Source: Stachybotrys elegans (lineage: Eukaryota; Ascomycota; Sordariomycetes; Hypocreales; Stachybotryaceae). From it: DNA of 64,000 bases. The DNA lies in assembly GCA_020746835.1 (NCBI GenBank), contig JAGPNK010000045.1, positions 1 to 64,000 on the forward strand, read 5' to 3'. Each line of letters opens with the position of its first letter. Positions within the stretch are counted from its first letter, which is position 1. This document shows positions 54,494 to 64,000 of this stretch, one piece after another. Under the pieces are notes generated by a model. It saw only the letters and a program-made list of their open reading frames with translations, did no database searches and was not told the origin of the DNA. The position numbers and the translations under genes are program-made.

Positions 54494-55711
54494 GCTGGTG
54501 GTAGATGAGAGAAATAAGGTAAGAGCAAGAAGGCAGGAGGGTGTAGTGAGGATGAGGGAAGATGCTGGTCTGATGTCTTCTAGGACAGGAGGGTTGTGCC
54601 TGCTTTATATAGACAACCATGGAGTGGTCCAAGATAAGCCGGATGGGTCTAGTGATTTGATGAATCCATTTTGTACAGAGACATATCAACGACGCGCGGC
54701 CAGTGACTCCATCTCACGTATGCTAGCTTGGGGGCGGTGGGCTTGATCATACCATATTCCTGTCGTGGGTCTCATAAGTGCATGACAATGCCCCTTCCTT
54801 TTGACATGATTCAATAAAACAGGTGCGGGCTCCGCATCCTATAATCCACAGCGCAAGGCTCCTCCCACCCTCCACATCCTCCTTAGGCATATGTTTGAGC
54901 AGCTGTTTCTATGTAACAGTCAGAGCAAGAAGTACCGATATACACCAGGTTTCTTACGTTTCAAGCGCATCACCAAAGATAGCCATTAGAGTTGCAGTCC
55001 TTCAGTGCCCAGAGACGGAAACTCGAAAGCTTCCTAACGAGAAACCCCCGAATATATTTACCCGCTCCAGCCGCCTTCACGCCTTCACATGTCGGTCCAC
55101 GTCATCAGGAGTACCCTTCGGATCAAACATTCTCGCATCTCGGCCAACTTCCTGGTAGAGTACAGTTGCTACCGCTGATTCATCTGTGATACACGTCATG
55201 AGCTGAGGTCTGAGTCCATACTCGGTCCTTGAGGAGCCTCTAGATCCACCATCGGCAGTCCCGACCAAGGCAGGATGCCCCATGACGAATCCAGGCAGCA
55301 TGTGACAAAGCTTTCTATTCCTCGTCAGATTAGTTGGGTTACATATGGCATCCACTGATGTGCTATATTTAAATACGCAAGTACAGTGGATTTCCTTGCC
55401 TGTCCATTGTCATGACGCGGGTAAATTCCGACGAAGCATGGTCCAAGGCAGGACATGACTGGTGGCCTGTCTGATTAACTAGACTCATAATCATTATCTC
55501 AATTCATGATGAAAATAGTACGCAAGTACTAAATTTAACATACTGCCCTCCTTTCCATGCCCAACGAACTTTGCTATGTCCACTAAACACCACATATCGG
55601 ATTTCTATTATTGTAATTAGTACTAAATCTTCCCCCTTGGTTTGAAGCTACTCTTGGCGTCATTCTGTCTATTGGTATTTATAGAATAGTAAATAAAGAG
55701 CCCTCAACTAA
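54494..55711. other. Intergenic region
   Basis: Upstream of the chromodomain gene and downstream of the DUF3435 gene. A minus-strand open frame of 92 codons (55077-55355) has ordinary composition but no recognised family or start context. I leave it uncalled. Confidence 0.4.
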
Positions 55712-58119
55712 TCATGAAATAGTACCGTGAATTTCCCTTGCATGCCGCTGAAGATGCATCTTGTGTTGAAGAGTGAAATCACAAACCTGACAGTGAATCT
55801 GATCTTCAGGTTGCAAGTTAAGCAGATGCTTCCGCCGAAAATGTTTACTGAGATCGGAAGATGAATGAAAAGGGTTGATCAGGTCCCTTATCTTGGCGTC
55901 ATCTTGTGATAAGCAAAGTGCCTTCCCAATGCAAAGGAAGCATCGCGTCGGCCTCTCATCAGGCCTGCTCACGAAGACTGACAACACAGCATCGTCAAGC
56001 GCACTTGATGAAGGGGATGTTTTCTGATCATCCGTCCTTTTGGTCACCACAGTGCTATTGCAGTGCGGAGTGCGTCCCTCTTCAACAGAGCAGTACGCTA
56101 CTAGTGCCTGAATTGCCTTATTCTTGCGTTTGTTCTGGTCCTCAATGGTCGTTTCGGCTGGAGCCCTAAGCGCTACGACCATGCTCTCTTGAGCCGGATG
56201 CATAGGACTGCTGGATTCCTCCACGGACTTTGCGGTAAATTCTTCGCCACGGAGCTGGCGCTCGATGTCATCAACTGCCTGTTTGGCAGTCCAGTTCTTC
56301 CGAGTTTCCTGTAGAAGGGCATGTTTCTTTCTCTGTTTTGCGTTCCTCAGGTCCCGTAGCGCCTGCATCCGCTCTTTGCTTGGAGGCATATTGCGAATCT
56401 TCTGTTTCATGGCCTTCATTCGGGGATCATTTTTGACAGCTTCTATCTGTGCTTGCGTCAGATGAATAGGCCGTCGCTTACTGATCGAATGTGCAATACT
56501 GCAAGACTGCGTGATGAGTGCCTGCTGTTGAGCTTCTCCCAGTACAACGGCAAACGTATCAGCGCAGATTTCCCGCGAGAGGTAATTTCTCTGAAAGGTC
56601 ATTGACTCTGCATGGCCCAAGCATAAGTTGCGGAGTGAGTCGCTAACATTAGCTGCATTGTAATGGTTAGATAGGCCTCGATTCAGAGTGGTTGGTACAA
56701 CATACAGCTCTGGTCAAGCTTGTTGCCAGTGAAATAGCGTAGAGAGTAACAAATTACATTGTCTTCAATGCCAAGGATGCGACCGACTCCTTTGATCCAT
56801 GCGGCCATTGCGTTATAGGATATAGGTTCCTTCGGGGATATCTCATACCCGGTTAAGGTGAGAATAGTTCGGCGGAAAATATAGGTATCGTCCATGCTAG
56901 CCTTAAGAGGGATTGGTAGCTCATTCTCTCCGGGGTGAATGGTCAGTTTGGATATACATTCGGGAGATGTAAGGCTGGATGCCTCGAACGCCTTGTGGCG
57001 AAACAGAATAGCCAAAAGGAAAACCTGGGGGCTAAGGAGCAAAGATCGGTGAAAGATGCCCTCAGGAACAGTAAATGTAGTCCTAGTCTAATATAAGTAT
57101 GTAATATTGATACCGTAATGTTCATATATACTCACGTCTCTTTTGCACCAAGCCATGTCTTAGTAAATTCAGGCGTAAACCGGATCAGTAAGTTATTTGG
57201 TCCGCCCTCTGGGTCCCTAGCCAATATGACTTTGATGTCTTGAAATCGGAGCAACAAAATGCACATTGGACGGGAGCCTCCAGGTGCTAATAGCAGGAGA
57301 AAGAGAGCAGTAAGTATTCGGAGCTCACCCAAAGGAAATAGTTTCTTGGTGGTGCTTAATAATGTTTCGATCTGGTCCCTGAGAGTTTCCACCGTTATGA
57401 ACCGATTCCGTCGTCTGTTGGTTCGAAGATTGTACTTCACGATAAGGCATTGCAGAACCTTTGATGGTTAATAAAGAACCCTAGGTGCTGTGGTGCTCTT
57501 GTCACTTACCTCTTTCATCCCATCATAAATGGCTGCAGTAAACTTTCTGCCCACGCTCACTTTATACACGATCTGTAGATTCTTCCACCGCGTATTTAGA
57601 GCGCCGGCTGTCTGTATGCCTGGCTTTTTCCTGCCATTTTTGCCAACTTCTGGCAGATACACCATTCCAAGAACTTCTCGAGAATAGCAACCGAGACATT
57701 TTTGAACACTTCTCGAAAATCTCCCAGCCGGACATTGGTGCAAAATCTATAGATTGATATTAGTAGTCAAGGTCAGAAGTCAAATAATAACTGCTATAGG
57801 CCACAAACTGCTTCCACTGGTTTTCGACATCAATCAGGCGTTTCTGGGTCAGGGGAGCATATCGAGAATAAGGACTTCTCTTTGTTGGCTCCTGGATCCC
57901 CTGGATATAGTATTCCGGTGGGTGAAGATTGCCCGCATAGAGCTGGACTTCATTATCGAAGTCAAAGCTCTCCTGATCTAGCTTCAAACCACACTCATCA
58001 GAGTCTCCGTCATTGCTGTCCAGGTCTGAGTCACTAGTAAGATCATCTCTGTGATCCAAATAGGAATCAAAAGGCTCTTCATCGTCGCTAGGAGAGAAGG
58101 AAGCGTCGGAATCATACAT
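55712..58119 (-). CDS. DUF3435 tyrosine-recombinase-like protein with C2H2 fingers (Starship captain-like)
   Basis: Five exons (57809-58119, 57510-57746, 57136-57458, 56706-57082, 55712-56652) fit all splice phases. One base is lacking, in an A5 run near 57640 in exon 2. Blocks are an acidic N-terminus, LIDVENQWKQFCTNV across intron 1, GRKKPGIQTAGALNTRWKNL, LLLLAPGGSRPMCILLLRFQ (first catalytic Arg), CYSLRYFTGNKLDQ (second Arg) and NLCLGHAESMTFQRNYLSRE (His and Tyr). The tail of 220 or so residues ends in zinc-finger pairs (CFLC...HFRRKH; HCQVC...HLQRHAREIH). DUF3435 proteins include the captains that mobilise giant Starship elements. Others with C2H2 tails have no shown role. One extra A would restore about 729 residues. 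Confidence 0.82.
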
Positions 58120-58599
58120 TTGGTTCGATAGCTGAAGTGGTGTTCAGGACGTGGTGTTCAGGATGCGGTGTAGTTAAGGGTCAGAATATGCAAAGTTCAA
58201 AGCACCAAGAGCACTGGCTAATGCGTACAACCAGGTTCTTAAGCGAAGGGGTAGAAGCCATTTCTGGCTATTCAATGCTGGCCATTATGGATAAGGTCGA
58301 CCGACCATTAACAGATGGCTAGTGAATCAGGAGGACCAAGGACATGGTCTGTTGCTTAGCGTAAGAAGAAGTAGTATACTCGCAGGTACATAAGGTACAA
58401 AGGTCTTTTGGGTGGGGCTTAAAGCGGCACTGGAACCTTGGCATATTACCCACTGGATCCAGCGGCAGAACCTGCCAAATCCAGCAGCCCATATGCCGTC
58501 TGAAATGTTTTGGTAGAATTCTTTTCTATCCTAATGTAATGTTTAAAGAAGAGTGAGATTTCCCTGTGAAAGAATATGGCTGAGCTTACTAGGTCTAAG
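58120..58599. other. Upstream region of the DUF3435 gene up to the composition border
   Basis: Ordinary base composition until about 58520-58600, then an abrupt change to AT-rich DNA. If the recombinase gene lies at the edge of a mobile element, the end should be in this interval. Confidence 0.45.
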
Positions 58600-61500
58600 A
58601 TAGCTAACTATACTTGTTTATAGGCTATATTAAGACTTTTAAGAAATAACTTAGTCTCTTGAGGGTTATGTATTTAATATGTTGCTAGCCTTAGCTTAAT
58701 TAGATTGGTAATGTTATTTGGATTTAGTGTAAACTAAATAGCTAGAATACTATACTAAATAATTAGAGACTTAATCTTCTGCTATAGGCTTAGATAGTGT
58801 TTCTGTAATATTGGCTGGCGGAATCTATATAGTGAAAGACTTTTAAATAGCTTTTTAATTCTTTTGTTAGAGGTTTGGCTAGACTGCTTAAGCTTTTATA
58901 TAGCTAGCTTAAGCCTTTTCCTGCTAAGTGAGTATATAATGTACTCTACTAAAGGAAAATCTTTTCTAGATATACTTAATATGCTTATTTGTTGATTTCT
59001 TAATCTAATTATTATATTAAAGATTAAGAAAGTAAAGATGTAATAGGTTGTAAAACGGCTACTATAGTGCCTTAGCATTGCCTCTATCTATGCTATGAGG
59101 CTTATGTTTTGTAATGCTAGTAGGCTTGTAACTGTGGCCTTTCTATTTCTATTACCTTCTACCTCTGCTATAGTAGTACTAATACTAGCAATAGACTCTA
59201 TTGTAACCTATGGGCTGCTACTATTAAAGGGGAAAAGGGTAGGAAATGTTTTTATAAAATAGAAGGGGTCCTCTAAGTCAGCAAAATCACTACTATAGCA
59301 TACTAATATATAAGGCTCCTGGCTAAGTCTGGCCTATATAGATATTAAACCTACTGAGCTCTCTACTCTATTATCCATTTTAGCTATTTTAGCTATCTAG
59401 AATAATCTTAACTTTAGTTTTTTATTTTTATCTATAGCCTTAAAGATAAACCTTAGCCAATCTAGATTTATAACCTCTAGCTAAGTATTAAGCGTAAATA
59501 TGCCAGATGAACTAACTTTATGGATTGGCCCTGTGAGGTATATAGGGTTTGTAGATTGGCCTCTGTCTTGTACTCTATTATCTTTAGCCTCAAAGTGTTT
59601 ATTATCCTTGCAATTTCCCTTCTTAGTATATTTATCTAGTCTCTCTCCTTGCTATTCCTGCCTGAGCATTACCATAATATCTTTAATATCTGCCATACTA
59701 TTTTCCTTCTCTATTCCGCGCTTTTCCAGTGGTACTATTTAAGCAGTTTGCACCTTTTCCCAAGTAGTTGGCTTATTACACTCTATATACTTAAGTATTT
59801 AAGTCAGTATATTATAAGGTAGTAATCCCTAGCTTGCCATTTTATCTATATTAATTATAATATCTATATAGTAGGGGTTATTAGTTCTTAGCTAAGTTAG
59901 TACTCTTTTAATAATCTAATATTAAATAGATAAAAGCTTAGAAAGATTGCTTAACTTTAGTTTTTAAGTACTATTCCACAATATATAAATTTTATTTATA
60001 ACCTTAATAAGTAAATAAGGCAATACTCTAGTAACTAGCTTCTAAATATTATTAGGGAATATTATAATATATTCTTTAATATACTTTGGGTATAATATAG
60101 TCTGCCAATATCTCTTTACTATACTATACTTTATAATAAATCTATAGTATAAGTTTAAGCTAATTAGCTTTTCTTCTACTAGGGTTAAACCCTTTAATCT
60201 ATCTGGAAATATATACTTACATTCTAAGCAATTATATACCTATATAGCGGGTAAAAGGCAGTCTTTTAATACATAGCTTACACACTCTAAACAAGCTATA
60301 ATAGGCTTGCTAGTAGAAAAGTAACTATAGCAGGCAAAAGGTAATCTCTTACTCTTTCTTGTAGAACTAGTTACCTATTTCTTCTAGCTTACTTCTATTA
60401 GCTTAATATTGCTAAATTTCCAATAGTATACTATATAGGTATATAATAGTAGAGTCTTATTGTTATAGAATGCTTTATAAAATGTTTATACTATTAAGAC
60501 CTTTTTCTCCTTTAGCATAGGTATATACCACTCTTTACTATATAATAACTATTTCTTCTTATTAAACTCTTTATTAATATAATATAGAACGCTTACTACT
60601 TTCTCCTTTTATTTCTTTTCTATTTATTCTCTATAAACTATTGTTTATGCCTTCTTTACTACTAGTATTGCTATAACTATTAAGTTTGCCCTCCTTTTCT
60701 ACTACTAATAAATTCTTAGGGTAATTAATGTTTTAGGCTATAAGATTTGCTATAATCTTAGTACTGCTTTTAACATTAATAAATCTACTGCTAGAAGGAG
60801 CTACTATAGTAGTCTATTTTTCTATGTTTGTAATATAGTTTATAGAGGCTGCTTAGTAGTCTTATATTATTATAATCTATACTAAAGTGTTTTAAATAGA
60901 GCTAGTAGAATATTTACTAGCTTGCTTTATTAAAATACTTCTATTATGCTACTAGAGTAACTAGCCCTAGGTCCTTTCTTTAATATTAATGCTTGAATAG
61001 ATAGCTAATTGTTTTTTTGGGTTATTATTCCCTTGGGTTATATAAGTTAGAGGCTGCTCCCTTAAACAGTCTAGATGGCTGGCTGGATTCTTATGGTTGG
61101 CCTAGTAGGCTAAATAACTTTATAACCTATATTATTTATGCCTATAGCTCTATATTTTGCCCCTAAATTACCTAAGTTACTAGCCGGGACTTAAGCTATT
61201 AGTTAGACATTATATCCTTTAGCTATATGTTATAGAGTATTTTTGCCCTTATATTGCAACTTCTAGCCTGGGTTTGTGTGACTAGCCTTTTATAATAAGG
61301 CTTGTAATCATTTTCCCTTCTATTAAATATACTTGCTTTCAAGAAGACCTAGCTACTATTTAATCTCTTTTATATTAATTGTAGGCTAGAGTAGATATTC
61401 CTGCGATTTTTATAGAGGCTTATGGACAATCTAGGCTATATTAACCATAATGGATAGCATTCCCCTGGCCTATTAACCACATAGGCTTGCCTAATTTAAA

Positions 61501-64000
61501 TTTAATAAACTAGGCCAGGAATTGCTAAGTAGCAAATTGGTTTACTAGCTAACTCTTAACTCTCTGTTAACTCTATTCTTTATTCTTCCTTATAAGTGTT
61601 CCCAATTAGTATCCTTTTTAATTAAATGGATTAATAAGAGAGTATTAGCTATATTGCTATAGAGTAAGAGGAAGTTAAGGATTCTTATATTAGCTTCTCT
61701 ATTATAAGCTTTATTATAATATTAAAACTATATCTTTATGTCTGTACTAAGGGAATATTATAGTTATAAATATCTTTTTAGTCTTTAAAAATAATTATAT
61801 GCTATTTGCTAGGGAGGCTATATAGGGACCTAATCTTGCTATTTACTTAGGCATTAATCTCTTCTAGAATATTCCTAAGTTATTTAATCTATAGTCTGTT
61901 TTAAAACTGCTGCTCTACTCCCCAATTATATTAATTTATATAGAATAGACACTTACTGCTAGCTACCCTTATTTTAAGAGAGTATTTTAGTTATTAGATT
62001 CTCTCTCTCCTCTATTTAAATTACTTTAATTCTATCCTTTTAAATTCTAACTATAAAATTATTCTAGTTGCTTTATATATTAATAGACTTAGGGTTAATA
62101 TTACTTTTAATTAATAAAATGCTTATTTCTTTTAACTAAATATAGGCTTTTAATTAATATTATATAGTATATATAAATTTTAGAGAAAAGATTGGAAACC
62201 TTCTTAATGTTAATAAATAGGTTATATGGCTTTAAACTCTATTATAGGTAATAGCTCCCTATAAGTCTATAAGCCATTTAAAAGCCAGAAAGGGTTAGGT
62301 GGCAATATAACTATTAATTGCTTTATTAAGCCTTACTGTTTAAAAAGATTCCTTTCTGCCGGCTAGCATTATATTAAGGGCCTTAATGTAAAGACTATTG
62401 TAATAGTTTACTTTTCTATTTCTCCCTGGCTTATTACTCTAGAGTATGCTTTCTATAAGCTAATCTAGAGAACTCCTCCTTAACCTTAATATTCTTTAGT
62501 CTAAATATATCTATTTATAACTAGTAAATTGTTCTAGAGGACTAGTCTAGCCAGTGGTTCTCTATAACTGGTTGTATTTATTCTTATACCCTTATTTAGA
62601 AAATTAAGCAATCTGGTAAGCCCTAGAGCTCTATGGATAATTCTCTTGAGAATAATAATCTTATTACTTATACTATTGCCTCCCTTATTATCCAAGATTT
62701 TAGCTATTAGCTATATATCTATTTATCTATCTCTGTTTTTTTCCTATTATTTTCTTTACTTTAAGCTCTTAATTACATTTAGCAAGATATACTACTAACT
62801 TTAGTATTAATCCTTTCTGCTATAGTATCTTGCTTTAAACTATATTTATTAATAACTAATTCCTTATAATTTTGCCTACTATTAGATTCTTAGGTTTTAT
62901 TATTAGCTTTAGTTAGATACTACTATAAAAGGACTTTACTCTTATAAACCTTAGCAAGCCTTAACTGAAATGCTATGGTTTTATTTAACTTTCTACCTTT
63001 ATTACTCTAGATAATATTAATAGGAATTCTAAAATAAAGCTTCTATTTTTTCTCTGTTTTTATTATCTTTTTAATTTACCTTAACCCATGGGTATTCTTA
63101 TGTAAGAGAATAGCTAAGAGACAAAATATATAATTTTAAGCTAATAGTCTCTTGAGCTATATTAGTAAAGTAGTTAGTCTTTTTAATTACTATTTTATAG
63201 TTTAACTACCTGCCTTCCAGTGGGAGAACTATATCTTTATTATGGTTTCTAATACTTAGACTTTTCTTAATAAGTTATTTACTCTATTTAATCTAGTTGT
63301 ACTAAGTATAATAATAATACTAATAGATTGTCTACTGTCTTTATCTTCTTCTAATTTTATACTATTTAAATAAGCTATAGCTATGTTTACTACTGCTTGT
63401 TAAAATGTCATTTTATTAACGCCTATCTTAAGTATATCTCTAACTCTAACGCTAATATAAATACTACTAATATAGATGCCTAGCCTAATAGTAACTATAG
63501 CTGTAAAACTATGCTTAAATATTCCTTAAGCTATTTCTACTATTATACCTACTCTAAAATAATTATATTATATTTAGGATCTAATACTATCTAGTAAAAG
63601 GCCCTGCTAATTAATACTGTAATAGGCCTTAAGTATTATACTTTACTTAGTTAAGAGCAATTTATCCACTAACTTAAATATAGCCCTATTTATCTCAACC
63701 CTAAGAGGGTCTATTTATAAGTCTAAAATAGACTTTAATAAAGCCTCCCTAAACGCTATATCTTTAGTAAAGCCTCTAATGCTAGCAGTCCATTTAGGTA
63801 TACTCTAGCCTGCTTTTAACTTTATTAAGGCTTCTTTTACTAAATCTATTAGTTATTTGCATTAAAGTTGTATATTTATAAAGAAATATGAAGACAAAGT
63901 TAATTTATAATTAGTTTAAGGGGACTATTTTCTAAGCTATCTAAGTAAGAAAAGTTAGTAGGCAGTAGAAATAGATATTTTCTTTTTACTCTTTATATAC
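58600..64000. repeat. AT-rich, RIP-like decayed repeat DNA
   Basis: About 5.4 kb with strongly raised A+T, very rare CpG and abundant TpA (runs such as TATATAG, CTATAATA) on both strands. No open frame above about 80 codons and no intron-like or family-like sequence. This is what RIP leaves of transposons in many Pezizomycotina. I cannot tell which element it was. It continues beyond the window. Confidence 0.75.

Noticed and set aside
55077..55355. Minus-strand frame of 92 codons
   Set aside because: The composition looks coding-like, but no domain, intron or partner exon was found. Kept only as a note in the intergenic entry.
58446..58457. TTACCCACTGGA, matching the TTAC(N7)A target pattern reported for some Starships
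   Set aside because: So short and degenerate a pattern is expected by chance every kilobase or so. Without the partner end it proves nothing.
59500..59742. Open frame in the AT-rich region
   Set aside because: Low-complexity hydrophobic translation of AT-rich DNA, with no start context or homology.
1..64000. CRISPR arrays, bacterial operons, tRNA or rRNA genes
   Set aside because: The genome is fungal. No regularly spaced repeats of CRISPR type and no convincing tRNA boxes or rRNA sequence were seen by eye. A covariance-model search would be decisive for tRNAs.

Overview
This window is nuclear DNA of a filamentous ascomycete (Pezizomycotina). Its genes carry short 45-100 bp introns with GTRNGT donors and CTAAC/CTGAC-like branch sites. 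The families present are typical of that group: Zn2Cys6 regulator, velvet factor, fungal 7-TM receptors, NB-ARC/TPR and ankyrin NLR-type proteins, and a DUF3435 recombinase. C-to-T decay of repeats resembles repeat-induced point mutation (RIP). I cannot name a species. No rRNA, tRNA or CRISPR array was recognised.

Layout, left third (0-31 kb). Single genes sit in a landscape of broken transposons: a Ser/Thr-rich single-pass membrane protein; a stand-alone response-regulator receiver; a BBE-type FAD oxidase followed by a multi-pass membrane protein on the same strand; a 7-TM protein (16.9 kb) convergent with an RGS protein (18.7 kb); a shortened 7-TM protein (20.2 kb); a seven-exon Zn2Cys6 regulator broken by one in-frame TAG; and a fungal-rhodopsin-type 7-TM receptor (27.3 kb). 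Between them lie hAT, piggyBac-like, Tc1/mariner, pogo and LINE relics and fragments of a GH3 xylosidase and of a TOK-type potassium channel.

Middle (31-45 kb). A series of GC-rich hairpins (31.5-32.0 kb) precedes an apparently intact pogo-type DNA transposon with perfect 38-bp inverted repeats and a 602-residue transposase. Next come a chromate transporter convergent with a phosphoglycerate-mutase-family enzyme, a 32-cysteine secreted protein, a nearly intact piggyBac-like element whose deletion derivative sits at 24.5 kb, and a cytochrome P450 pseudogene.

Right (45-64 kb). Innate-immunity-type genes cluster here: a 5'-truncated NLR C-terminus with ankyrin repeats, a nucleoside-phosphorylase (PNP) domain fragment, and an intact NB-ARC/TPR protein, with a velvet regulator in their midst. 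A chromodomain protein and a DUF3435 tyrosine-recombinase-like gene with C2H2 fingers follow. That last gene stands at a sharp border to about 5.4 kb of AT-rich, CpG-poor DNA without genes, resembling RIP-decayed repeat.

How it fits together. The window is accessory-type chromatin. The most interesting reading, which is inference, is that the DUF3435 gene marks the edge of a giant mobile element of the Starship type. Its cargo would extend leftward and include the NLR-type genes, velvet factor, chromate transporter and secreted protein. The second reading is a small signalling locus of three 7-TM proteins with an RGS protein and a now broken regulator.
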